Assembly: GCF_035046505.1 (NCBI RefSeq)
Contig: NC_089824.1
Location: 219,922,596-219,986,595 of the forward strand
Source of the DNA: Tiliqua scincoides
Taxonomy: Eukaryota; Chordata; Lepidosauria; Squamata; Scincidae
DNA length: 64,000 nt
Reading direction: 5' to 3'
Under the pieces are notes generated by a model. That model did not search any database. It was not told where the DNA came from and saw only the letters and a list, made by a program, of their open reading frames with translations. Of the stretch, positions 45,400-54,489 are shown piece by piece. Both the position numbers and the translations under genes were made by a program. How positions within the stretch are numbered: the stretch's first letter is position 1; each line of letters begins with the position of its first letter.

Positions 45400-45790
45400 A
45401 TTTTCTCTATGGAGAACTCGTGCAAGGAAAACGCCCTACAGGTGGACCACAGCTGCGATACAAGGACATCTGCAAGAGGGATCTGAAGGCCTTAGGAGTG
45501 GACCTTAACAGGTGGGAAACCCTGGCCTTTGAGCGTCCCGCTTGGAGGCAGGCTGTGCAGCATGGCCTTTCCCAGTTTGAAGAAACACTTGGCCAACAGA
45601 CCGAGGCAAAGAGGCAAAGAAGGAAGGCCCATAGCCAGGGAGACAGACCAGGGACAGACTGCACTTGCTCCAAGTGTGGAAGGGATTGTCACTCCCGAAT
45701 CGGCCTTTTCAGCCACACTAGACGCTGTTCCAGAACCACCATCCAGAGCGCGATACCATAGTCTTTTGAGACTGAAAGTTGCCAACAGAG
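45400..45790 (+). repeat. LINE 3' end, C-terminal frame with zinc finger
   Basis: Second copy of the element at 36229: YGELVQGKRPTGGPQLRYKD, ICKRDLKALGVDLNRW, RPAWRQAVQHGL and CSKCGRDCHSRIGLFSHTRR, followed by ATACCATAGTCTTTTGAGAC and AAGTTGCCAAC. It extends about 25 codons further upstream than the first copy. The left limit is uncertain. Confidence 0.72.
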
Positions 45791-46310
45791 AGAGATGTTG
45801 TTGCAATACAAATATAGCTGTAGTATATGTGCTGTTTCCTAGTAAGGCGGCCTTTTGTAATTTACTGATGGTGCTTGTGCTCATTCTGATGGTGCTTTTC
45901 CAGGTGTTTTGGGATAGCACCCAAGGCCCCTATGACCATTGGGATTACTCTTGCTTTCTTGTTCCATAGTCCTTCAATTTCTATTTGCAGGTCTTTATAC
46001 TTGGTGATTTCCTCCAGGCCTTTATCTTCGATTCTACTGTCACCAGGTACTGCTATGTCCTACTATCCAGACTGTCTTCATCCTTCTTGTTAGTGATGGT
46101 TATGTCTGGTGTGTTCTGTGGCAGATGCTTGTTAGGTTGTCTTCTAACATCCCAGAGCATTTTGTCTTCTTCATTCTTTACTGCTTTTTCAATTTTGTGG
46201 TTCCACCAGTTCTTACATGTAGGCAGTTCATACTTTTCACACGTGTTCCAATGAATTACTGTTGCAACTTTGTCATGCCTTTCTTTGTAGTCAGTCTGCA
46301 CGATCTTAAC
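45791..46310 (-). repeat. R4/Dong-like LINE C-terminal remnant
   Basis: Minus translation gives DYKERHDKVATVIHWNTCEK, then MLWDVRRQPNKHLPQNTPDI, then GLEEITKYKDLQIEIEGLW, ARVIPMVIGALGAIPKHLEK and KLQKAALLGN. This is the conserved C-terminal region of R4/Dong-like non-LTR elements (family recalled, not searched). One or more frame breaks lie near 46080. It is 5'-truncated, and the neighbouring LINE (45400-45790) abuts its 3' side. Confidence 0.65.
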
Positions 46311-48018
46311 AGTCCTGAACTTTCAAAATTACTTTGCATTTCAGAGGAGTGTGTTCCAGACTGACAATTTTTACTCACTAACAAAGCAAAATCCCACTTA
46401 GATTTCGGTGGGCCAATGCAGAAGTCCAGTGAGAAAAAGGAAGGGGAATTTGAATGCAAGTCACATTTCATAGAATAACTGTCTCTTCGAGACCTCTGTG
46501 AAGGAAACCCCAAGTTTTCAATCTCTCACCCTCACAATAGATGTCTCATTTCCAGACAAAAAGCTGAATGATGCAAAAATGGGGGGGAGAAATTCGTACA
46601 TGTTTAAAGGAAACTACAGTTCCAATTTCCATTAACAACATAGAGGTCTATTTGTGGGTGATTAGACAAAGAAACGAAGGCTTCCTCCTCAGAACTCAGC
46701 CAGGGGAAGAAAATTGCTTTCGAGAGCACTCGCTGGCGTCTTAAGTGGAGTTTTAAACTGCGTGAGATCATAAAATGAATCACACACAAAGCAAAATCTG
46801 AGAAATATTCCACATTGTAATGCATAAAATGAGAGCCCGGCACCTAATCAGGATATGAGAAGTGGTGAAATTTCAGCCCTCACTACAACAGTTCCTATGA
46901 ATGAAACCAATTAGACTTGTAGAAATTGCCCATAATCTACCCGTCTGAAACATGGGAAGCGTCTGAATTTCTCCCTCCCACCTAAGTCATTGTAACCTGA
47001 GATAAAGAGTGCTCCTGTTTACCTGAAGATCAAGTTATCTAGTTGTTTTGTGTTTCTGCCTCCTCACACACCCTCTTCCCCATGCTGGGCATCTTGTCCT
47101 CTCTCCTGCTAGGCTGGTTTAAGCGTTGTGCCAATTACTCAGCAGAACAGGTCCTCTGTTGTGGTTAAATTGTGAGTTTCCTCATCATGCAGCTAGGATC
47201 ATTTTGATCCCTCCACTGGGCTTCTTGACATTTCCTTGCAGCTGGAGTTGCCGCTGAATTGTGCCTCAAGTCCAGAGCCTAGCAGTGCATTTGTGGTTCC
47301 ATTCAGGACCCCCCAGCTCAGGATTCTCCAGAAACTGGTGAGTTCCATCACAGTTTTGGAAGTCTGAACACATATGCACAGAGACTTTCTCTAGGTGTGC
47401 AACAAGGTGAGGACACACATTTATTTCAGAACAAATGGAGCCTAAGCCAAATGGTGTCCTGCTCATCCCAAAACAAACAGGCCTGCTAAAGAATGGTCTG
47501 CATGCATGCAAGTGGGATCTCACTTTCCCAGGGTGTATTGGTCAAAAATGGCCACCGCCTGGTGTCAGCAGTGACGGAGCCTACCAGCATTGGAGCAGTG
47601 ATTTAAACTGCTGTTTAACTGTAAGGGGAAAAAATAACTACAAAAATGAACTGGGGAGGTGGGGGAATAAATTGGGATCCTCTGAATGGATCTCAAAACT
47701 GACCAGGCTAGGGAGAAACGAAAGTATGCAAGAGCCCTGAAAAAGAAATGACTCGTTTAGAGTGTTCACCCTAAATAAAAGCAGCTGCATCCCTGAAGTC
47801 TCAGAGCTCCAAGAAGTTGAAATATATTTTTGGGTCTTCAACTGCCATGAAGACACAGCAAGTTATCAGAAGTAGGGCTTGCTATCTGTGACCTGGCTGG
47901 AGAGTCCAATGCAGAGTTCATTTCAGAAGACCTGCTTCCACACTCATCCCACAGATGATTGGAAAAAAAACAAGATTTGTCATAAAGACTGAGAGGATGA
48001 CTGTTTGTGGTCTGATGA
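46311..48018. other. No gene recognised
   Basis: Largest stretch without a recognised repeat in this half of the window. Open frames are short and lack motifs. Confidence 0.4.
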
Positions 48019-48019
48019 C

Positions 48020-48417
48020 TGATGAGGTCTCTTGTTATCTGGTGTGCTCCCTGGGGCATTTGGTGGGCCGCTGTGAGATACAGGAAGCTGGACTAGATAG
48101 GCCTATGGCCTGATCCAGTGGGACTGTTCTTATGTTCTTAAACTACAATTCCCAGGAGGCCTTGCAGGTCTTCTTGTTATCTGGTGTGCTCCCTGGGGCA
48201 TTTGGTGGGCCACTGTGAGATACAGGAAGCTGGACTAGATGGGCCTATGGCCTGATCCAGTGGGGCTGTTCTTATGTTCTTAAACTACAATTCCCAGGAG
48301 GCCTTGCAGGTCTCTTGTTATCTGGTGTGCTCCCTGGGGCATTTGGTGGGCCACTGTGAGATACAGGAAGCTGGACTAGATGGGCCTATGGTCTGATCCA
48401 GTGGGGCTGTTCTTATG
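48020..48417 (+). repeat. CR1 LINE 3' tail, three tandem units
   Basis: Three copies of the last ~115 bases of CR1, each followed by or joined through ACTACAATTCCCAGGAGGCC and CTTGCAGGTCTCTTGTTATC. Unit starts are about 48024, 48170 and 48310. No coding part. Confidence 0.85.
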
Positions 48418-48800
48418 TGACTACTAAATGAGAAAGCGCAATGTCAGAATCTTCAAAACACTTTTTAAAATTAAAACAAAAAACCATCCTTGATTTTATG
48501 TGTTTGTTCAATGTGGAACCTGGCTCAACAGAGAATGATGAAGGAGAGTTTTACTTACCATTTTGCTCTCCCCCTGCCCAGTTAGACTACTGGGGCTCTG
48601 GCCTTCATGTCATGCTTCCAGGCTTCCCAGAGGCATGTGTTAGGCCACAGTAGGTAACAGGATGCTGAATTAGATGGGCTTTTCTGAAGTTCTTATCTTT
48701 TAGAGCCAAACAGAAAACAAAGGGGCTCCTTAAAGGGTGAATAGTCAAATCAAGTCAGGGCCAGAGAAAAGGAATTTAACTCTGCCATTTTCCTGGTCCA
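48418..48800. other. No gene recognised; possible old CR1 tail
   Basis: CAGAGGCATGTGTTAGGCC and GGATGCTGAATTAGATGGGC near 48630-48690 look like the tail of an old CR1. Otherwise nothing. Confidence 0.35.
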
Positions 48801-48803
48801 AAA

Positions 48804-48976
48804 GCCCAATCCTAACCAACTTTCCAGCACCAATGCAGCCTTGCCAATGGAATGTGTGCTGAATTCTGTGATAAGGGTGCAGTCATGGAGGCCTCCTTAA
48901 GGGAAAAGTACATTTTTTCCCTTGCCTAGGGGCTGCACTGTATCAGCACTGGAAAGTTAGTTAGAACTGGGCTGTA
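48804..48976. repeat. Palindromic MITE, longer AATCCTAACC type
   Basis: CCCAATCCTAACCAACTTTC then CAGCACCAATGCAGCC at the left; GGGGCTGCACTGTATCAGCA then CTGGAAAGTTAGTTAGAACT at the right are inverted relatives. Confidence 0.55.
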
Positions 48977-49500
48977 TATCAGACACATCTGGTGACATTT
49001 ACCCTGTTGAGGAAACCACATAAGTACCTGTACATTTTAGCAGCAGGGGTTGGGATGGGGAGGTTGACATGGAGGAAAGAGACAGCCACACCTTCCAGAC
49101 CAGTTTAAACCCTCCTCATGTAGGGGTGTGTGTAGGGGGGTTCAGATCTCATCTCTGACATGAGCTTGTTAGGTGGCCTTAGACAAGTCATTAACTTTCA
49201 GCCCTGCTGCCTCCTCTGCACTAAATTGATAATACTGAACATCCTTACAGGCTCAATGTACAGTATAGCACATGTGAGGCTCTTCATAGATCTAATCTTA
49301 GAAACCAGAAGAATCAAAGGTGTATTTCGCTGCACTCATGTGACAATAATTGAGCCCCCATGTGGATAGGACTATAGCCCAAATGGAACCACCCACAAAG
49401 ATGATAGAAATTTCCTGATGCTCACTGAATTCCAGGTGTTTGCAGAGGTTTAAAACTTTCCCAAAATAGCAAAAACAAACAAACAAAAACCCCAAAACAT
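48977..49500. other. No gene recognised
   Basis: Short frames only. Confidence 0.35.
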
Positions 49501-49504
49501 TTTG

Positions 49505-49764
49505 CTCCCTTCTGGAGAGACCCCTCCACAAAATGATGTCGCATCTGGGAGTCTAGTTCAGGTTTTGCAGCTCTGTTTCTAGAACAGCTGTCTGTAGTAA
49601 TGAAAAGGGAAAAACAATTCATTACTACAGATGAGTAAAAACAGACTGCAGAACCCAGAAGAGTTTTTCAGCAATTTTCAGTCTCTGTTTTCCTAACTCC
49701 CGCAGCATACCTGTGGACCTTTTGCTGAACAATGTGCCCCCATGCACTGGTTGAAAATCACTGA
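49505..49764. mobile_element. hAT-like fragment, shared body
   Basis: TTTGCAGCTCTGTTTCTAGA, CATTACTACAGATGAG, CAGAACCCAGAAGAG and the end GGTTGAAAATCACTG match the elements at 41694 and 26253. The left end is not defined. Confidence 0.5.
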
Positions 49765-49773
49765 AGTAGACTA

Positions 49774-49951
49774 CGGGCCCAATCCTTTCCAACTTTCCAG
49801 TGCTGGGCCAGCTGCAATGCATCCCCTAGGTGAAGGAACAAATGTTCCCTTACCTTGTGGAGGCCTCCATAACTACCCTCCCACCACAGAATGCAGCATT
49901 GGCGCAGCTACTCCAGAGCTGGAAAGTTGGGTAGGATTTGGCCCTATATTA
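49774..49951. repeat. Palindromic MITE, longer AATCCTAACC type
   Basis: GGGCCCAATCCTTTCCAACT ... CTGGGCCAGCTGCAATGC at the left, inverted against CAGCATTGGCGCAGC ... GGTAGGATTTGGCCC at the right. Confidence 0.6.
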
Positions 49952-50092
49952 GTAAGGAACTTTTTCCAAGTGCATGATTCTAAGATGGTGAAATATCTTT
50001 TTTTTTTTTTACAGAAGGCAGGAAATGCATTTATGGGAGGGTAACATTACCTCCCAAAACATCTCAGATAAAGTAGACTTAGAATAGATTGG

Positions 50093-50317
50093 TGTGTCTC
50101 AAACTGTGGGTCGGGACCCACTAAGTGGGTCATGAGTTAATTTCAGGTGGGTCCCCATTCATTTCAATATTTTATTTTTAATAGATTAGATTTGATGCTA
50201 CCATGACAATTTTCCTGCTTGATGATGTCACTCTGGTCATCACTTCCGGTGGACCCTGACAGATGCTCATTCTAAAAAGTAGGTCTCAGTGCTAAATGTG
50301 TGAGAACTACTGGAGTA
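50093..50317 (+). mobile_element. hAT-like element, CAGTGTTTCTCAAAC family
   Basis: GTGTGTCTCAAACTGTGGGT and GGACCCACTAAGTGGGTCAT at the left, GTGAGAACTACTGG at the right. The flanks GAATAGAT and GAGTAGAC agree at 6 of 8. It lacks the palindromic module. Confidence 0.6.
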
Positions 50318-50325
50318 GACTTTTA

Positions 50326-50690
50326 TGTCAATTGAAGTGGCTGCTCAGAATAACTGGGATTTTTCTCCACATCGTTCAAGGGAGCAGGATATAATGGACA
50401 GTGTGTTGGGTAGGAAGACAGTGTGTAGGGTAGCTTCCATCAGTGTCAGGTCCCCACCTGCAAAATAGGCCAACTGCCCCTGCTCTTTTTTACAAGGATG
50501 TTGTGCAGTACTGTAACATCCATCTCCCAGACCCTAGAGAAGCTGGGGCTATGAATGGGCAGTGATGCACACAGGCATGTACCTGCCCTTAGGAAAAAAA
50601 AAAATTGAAAAGGAAACTTTGCAAATGTGGATTGAAATGACTGTCCAACACCGAATATGCAGGTGCAGCCTGACTTTATGTCTGTTCATT
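50326..50690. other. No gene recognised
   Basis: Nothing recognised. Confidence 0.35.
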
Positions 50691-50699
50691 CAGAAGGAG

Positions 50700-50821
50700 C
50701 ATTCGCCTCCGTTCTGCTCTTGCCCCCAGGAATGTCTCTGAAGGGGAGGGGCCCCTTACACGGTGCATTCAGGCACCTGCAAAACTTAGTGCTGCGCGCC
50801 CCCCTCTAGCTATGCCACTGA
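50700..50821. mobile_element. CAGTGGCATAGC-family MITE, right half
   Basis: GGAATGTCTCTGAAGGGGAG, CCTTACACGGTGCATTCAGG and CCCCTCTAGCTATGCCACTG; the left half is missing. It lies directly upstream of the CRH2-like promoter. Confidence 0.6.
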
Positions 50822-51170
50822 ACCCAACTCGTCTGTCTTGACAAGGTGTGGGTTGCACTGCTACTCCCTGTGACCCAGCTCTGGCTCCTTCCTCTACCCA
50901 TCACCTCGCTCTGTTTCTCTGGGAGGCACAGAGCCAGTTCCATTCCTTCCCATGCCGAACCTGACGCTCCAAGGAGCACCGAACAGCGCCCAACTTCAGC
51001 CTCGGTCCGTGCGCTGCAGTCCAGCCAAGACGGGCTGTTTCAGCACCTCGGACAGCGCCGCCTTACCGTATTTGCCCTAGTTGTGCGCACGGTTGGAAGA
51101 GCAACCTCGACCCTTGCAGACCCCTGGACGGACTCTGCCTCTCCTCTTCCCTGCACGATCGGGAACACAG

Positions 51171-51178
51171 CGACGTCA
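51171..51178 (+). promoter_or_regulatory. cAMP response element (CRE) candidate
   Basis: CGACGTCA differs by one base from the palindromic CRE TGACGTCA and keeps the full CREB core GACGTCA. It lies 76 bases upstream of the TATA box. A CRE is the best-known conserved regulator of the CRH1 promoter, where it couples cAMP signalling to CRH expression. Its presence here suggests shared control, which is inference. Confidence 0.55.
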
Positions 51179-51246
51179 CGGCTCCCGGTGCAGGGGAGCC
51201 CCCGCCCCATCCTCACCCGGGGAGGGAGCCCAGAAGGCTGCCCCGC

Positions 51247-51254
51247 TATAAATA
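51247..51254 (+). promoter_or_regulatory. TATA box of the CRH2-like gene
   Basis: TATAAATA, set in an otherwise GC-rich stretch, lies about 100 bases upstream of the exon 1 donor. CRH genes in general have TATA promoters with a short untranslated first exon. Confidence 0.7.
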
Positions 51255-51274
51255 CCTCTGCTGGCTTCTTGGAG

Positions 51275-51351
51275 CTGGATGCAGAGAGGAGGTCCCGCCA
51301 GCAGGCAGAGTGGTGGGGCAAGAGACGGGCTCCTCCTGAAGGCTGCAGAGG
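51275..51351 (+). other. CRH2: Exon 1 (5'UTR) of the CRH2-like gene
   Basis: A TATA box lies at 51247-51254, so transcription should start about 51275-51285. The sequence then runs to AGG/GTGAGT at 51351/51352, a strong splice donor. No start codon here opens a frame into exon 2. A short non-coding first exon followed by a single coding exon is the standard CRH gene plan. The exact start site is an estimate. Confidence 0.65.
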
Positions 51352-52858
51352 GTGAGTCGCTGCTTCCCAGAGAAGCCCACCCTGGACCACCTGGAAAGCC
51401 GCCGATGGGCTGGGGAGTTGGCAGGGCTACGTGCCAATGGGCAACCCTGGTGGTGGGGGTGAGGTTCAGGGCTCCCCTGCAACAAAATGAGGGGGGGGCT
51501 GATGTTTTGCTTTCATTCAAGCTTTCATCTGAATGGGGGGACGACGACAACACAGCTTGATCCTAACTAAAGCCAAGGAACCAGGCAGCTGGGGGGGGGG
51601 GCTGTATATAAACCACGGCCAGTTTCTAGCTTCAATCAACTAACCTCAACCTCTAGCGATTGGTATGCATCAGTATTGTCACTTGATGCAACGTGGTTAA
51701 TCAACCGAGACAAGGAAGTGCCGGTGGCACAAACGTGCTTCCATGTGACATGGTTGTGTCTGACTAGGTACCCCTTTGGTTTACGCCACTGTCCATGTTG
51801 TTCTCATGGTTGAGTCCACTGAATGGGTTACTGCTAGAGCTGAAAGCAGATTAATCAACTGTAGATTAAGCAAAATTTTAGTTGATGCTATGATGGCCAA
51901 TTTTAGCCAGTGAGGCAGGTTGAGGAACAGGACCTCCTCTGCTGTGGCACCAAGGTTGTGGAAGGCCTTTCCGGGGGGAGGTATACTTGGCTTTACTTCT
52001 GCTTGCCTTTCAGCTGGCACTAAAAGCTCAATTATTTAAGTATAACTTTATTAAATCAGTGAAACTATTGTGTTTGTTCCATGGCACTACTGTGGTTTAT
52101 AGTTCTTTGCATTGACTTTGCTGTGTTTGCATTTTTTTATATTATTGATTTAAGGAGGTCTGTTGTAAGCTGCCTTGTGTTTTTTTTTTTTTTAAGATGA
52201 GAAGGCAGTCAGTGATTTGCACCCCCTCTAGCTATGACACTAAGAGCACAATCCTAACCAGGTCTACTCAGAAGTAAGTCCTAGTTTGTTCAATGGGGCT
52301 TACTCTCAGGAAAGTGTGGTTAGGATTTCAGCCTATGTTTTGCAGGGAGCCTCACTGCAGCATGCAAGTGGCCCATCCCCCTTCCCTTCAGAGCCATTCC
52401 ATTTGCTCCCCAGAATGGCTCCAAAGTGGGGGAGGGGCCGCTTGCACACTGTGGTGAGGCTCCCGGCAAAACTTAGTGCTTTGTACCCCCTCTAGCTATG
52501 CCACTGGGCAGAGTAGAAATTATTAAAATATAAATATAAATAAAATATAAATATAAAATATAAATATTCCCATGGAGTTTTAAGAGGTTTATTAGTTTGA
52601 TTAAAAGCTGTAGCTTAATAACCACTTGTTGAAACTGCTCTCTGTTTTAAATTTTGGACAGGCAGTTGAGAATCTTCCATATTTCTTCTTTGTTGGTTTT
52701 AAATTCTTAGTTCATTTTTATTATGGTTTTGCTGTGAATTAGAGAGCTAGCCACCATCAGTACGTTTTCAAAACTAGACAAGTGGGATTAAAAACAGCTT
52801 GAAATAAAGACATTCTTTCTAGTCTGAAAGGTAACACCAATGTTGGATTCTTCCCCAG
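51352..52858 (+). other. CRH2: Intron 1 of the CRH2-like gene
   Basis: The intron opens with GTGAGT (51352) and closes with a pyrimidine-rich stretch and CCCCAG at 52853-52858, just before the initiating ATG cluster. It is about 1.5 kb long. It holds a G-run near 51590, a T-run near 52180, a composite MITE block (52203-52507) and an AT-rich stretch (52520-52565). The splice sites are inferred from consensus only. Confidence 0.65.
52203..52507. mobile_element. Composite MITE block in the CRH2-like intron
   Basis: First a 40-base terminus (TTGCACCCCCTCTAGCTATG), then a palindromic AGTAAGTCC module (52246-52335) with ends GCACAATCCTAACC / GGTTAGGATTTCAGCC, then most of a CAGTGGCATAGC MITE ending CCCCTCTAGCTATGCCACTG at 52506. 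The first terminus lies in the orientation opposite to that expected for the missing left end. Confidence 0.6.
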
Positions 52859-52872
52859 ACAGCGAGGTGGTG

Positions 52873-53295
52873 ATGATGATGATGATTGCCCGGATGGTTT
52901 CAGCTGCCTCATTCCTCATCTTGCTGTTTCTCCCACTGGAAGCCTGTGTCCCTTTGGAGTGGCTAAGGCCAGCCACAAACAGCCAGAGCTGGGAGCCAAG
53001 GCAGAGGCATGCAGAGTGGGCAGACAAGCCCTCAGCACCCCCAATTAGTCCAGGCAAGAGATTTTTCCAAGGCCACACACCCCCCAGGTCCTGCAAGCCA
53101 CTGGGGGCCTTGCCTACCCTACAGCCACAGAGAGCCGAGCGGTCAGCTTCCTCCAGCAAAAGACGTGATGGCCGCCCCAACTCCTTGGACTTGACTTTTC
53201 ACCTTCTCAGAGAGTTCCTGGAGATGTCTCGAGAAGAAAGACTTGCCCAGAAGGCCAGGAGTAACAAAATACTGCTGCATAATATAGGCAAATGA
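52873..53295 (+). CDS. CRH2: CRH-family neuropeptide precursor, probable CRH2
   Basis: A 140-codon frame encodes a secreted peptide-hormone precursor. Residues about 1-24 form a signal peptide (four Met, then a hydrophobic core SFLILLFLPLEA). A proline-rich spacer follows. A basic site KRR lies at 96-98. The hormone runs from residue 99 to 138 and contains SLDLTFHLLRE, FLEMSREERLAQ and ending HNI, then Gly-Lys-stop, the usual C-terminal amidation signal. From memory, human CRH has SLDLTFHLLRE, VLEMARAEQLAQ and the same GK end, so the resemblance to CRH is closer than to urocortin 1-3. By family knowledge it would act on CRHR1/CRHR2 to drive pituitary ACTH or TSH release. Tetrapod CRH1 is almost invariant, and this peptide is diverged at many sites, so the second paralogue CRH2 is favoured (inference). 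The in-frame ATG at 52840 lies upstream of the splice acceptor and is intronic, so I start at the first ATG after it. All coding sequence lies in one exon, as in CRH genes. Confidence 0.88.
   Translation: MMMMIARMVSAASFLILLFLPLEACVPLEWLRPATNSQSWEPRQRHAEWADKPSAPPISPGKRFFQGHTPPRSCKPLGALPTLQPQRAERSASSSKRRDGRPNSLDLTFHLLREFLEMSREERLAQKARSNKILLHNIGK
53167..53286 (+). other. CRH2: Mature CRH-like peptide region (40 or 41 residues)
   Basis: Cleavage after the full KRR gives a 40-residue peptide starting DGRPNSLDL. Cleavage after KR gives 41 residues starting with Arg, which aligns without gaps with 41-residue CRH. The final residue is Ile, and the following Gly (53287-53289) would supply the amide. 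The receptor-activating N-terminal segment (SLDLTFHLL) is intact. Confidence 0.82.
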
Positions 53296-53963
53296 GTGGG
53301 GAGGGGCCTGGGGCAGGGGGAGGAGCTGTTTTTTAAGTGTAAAGTTTAACCTTTATTCTTGTAGCGGTATAGTTGGTGGGGTGGGGTACTATGTGACATC
53401 TCTCAGTCTGGGCCTGATGTAAGGTTTTCCTTCAGAGTTTGGTTTTTAAATGATTCCCCCATTGGATGTCTCTGCTCAGCAAAAAGAGGACATGGTTTCT
53501 TTCCAGAATGCTGATTCTTCTTGTTGTTTGATGTAGTGCCATCAACATGCCCCTTTACAGAAGAAGGTAAGCAAGGACATGGGGGAAATGGCAGGGGGAT
53601 GAGGGGGTGAGGCCAGGGTAGCCAGGGATTGGTGTGAGCAGAGTGTGGGTGTTGCTGTTGGTACCCTAAGCAAGGGGTGGGCAGAACAGAGATCAGGGTT
53701 TGCTGTTAGATCGGTGGAAGATTTGCAGAAGCTCAAATGTCTCTGCCTCCCGATTCCTTCACAAGCACATCAACAAAAATGCTTATTTCCCTTTGAAATG
53801 GACAGATCAGGGGGGCAAACTAGGAGTGGCATTGAGGGCTGTGAGCTCAGTTCTGGTCTTGGGCTGTGCATATGCTCAGAGGCACTCTGGTCCATTCTAA
53901 GTCTGCGTCTGCTGCCCAGAGCTACTATTTTGGATCTCATTGTGGGGCGAGGGGTAGTGACAA

Positions 53964-53969
53964 AATAAA
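53964..53969 (+). terminator. Polyadenylation signal of the CRH2-like gene
   Basis: AATAAA is followed within about 30 bases by TG-rich and T-rich sequence. It is the first canonical signal downstream of the stop codon at 53295. Confidence 0.5.
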
Positions 53970-54231
53970 GTCATTTCTGCAAACCTGGAGTCTGCCCACT
54001 CCTCTTCTAAGTTCAGTAACAAATTTGAGTGAAAATGTTCATCTGGAATTCTACAAGAGATTCCCAGTGCCCTGTTCTCTTTCACTTCCATGACAGATGT
54101 CTCTTCATTGGCTGCCAGAACTGCTTATGTATTGCTTCTGACCCCCACAATCCATATGCCACTGGACTTCTTTTACACAGGTCTTCTGCAGAGGAGATGA
54201 GAAAAAAAAACAACAAAGGCATCTTTCCACC

Positions 54232-54467
54232 CAGTGCTGTAGCTAGAGGGGCGCAAAGCACTAAGTTTTGCAGGGAGCCTCACTGTGGCGTGCAAGCGAC
54301 CCCTCCCCTTCGGAGCCATTCTGGGTGGTGGGAGCAACATGGAGGTGCTACACCTCCGTTTTGCTTCTACCACCTGGAAAGGCTCCAAAAGTGAGGATCT
54401 GCTTGCATGCCACGGTGAGGCTCACTGCAGAACTTAGTGCTTTGCATCCCCTTTAGTTATGCCACTG
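54232..54467 (+). mobile_element. hAT MITE, CAGTGGCATAGC family
   Basis: Ends CAGTGCTGTAGCTAGAGGGG / CCCTTTAGTTATGCCACTG. The flanks TTTCCACC (54224-54231) and GTTCCACC (54468-54475) form an 8-bp duplication with one change. Confidence 0.82.
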
Positions 54468-54489
54468 GTTCCACCATCCAAGACATAAA

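Larger units (their letters stand above)
50930..51420. promoter_or_regulatory. CpG-rich promoter region of the CRH2-like gene
   Basis: This stretch is clearly richer in G+C and in CG dinucleotides than the AT-rich, CpG-poor surroundings (for example around 51040-51190). It contains the CRE, the TATA box and exon 1. Open frames of 100-170 codons here on both strands are by-products of the GC bias and show no family resemblance. Confidence 0.55.
52859..53990 (+). other. CRH2: Exon 2 of the CRH2-like gene with 3'UTR
   Basis: The exon starts after the acceptor at 52857-52858 and carries 14 bases of 5'UTR, the coding frame and a 3'UTR of about 0.7 kb. A consensus AATAAA at 53964-53969 is the first strong polyadenylation signal after the stop, so the end is placed about 20 bases later. 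No interspersed repeat is recognised in this 3'UTR. The end point is approximate. Confidence 0.55.

Noticed and set aside
50846-51553. Long open frames (169, 116 and 125 codons) on both strands as genes
   Set aside because: They overlap each other in the CpG-rich promoter, have no motif, and arise from high GC and a lack of stop codons.
52840-52872. ATG at 52840 as the CRH2 start
   Set aside because: It lies before the CCCCAG splice acceptor (52858) and adds a non-hydrophobic segment ahead of the signal peptide.
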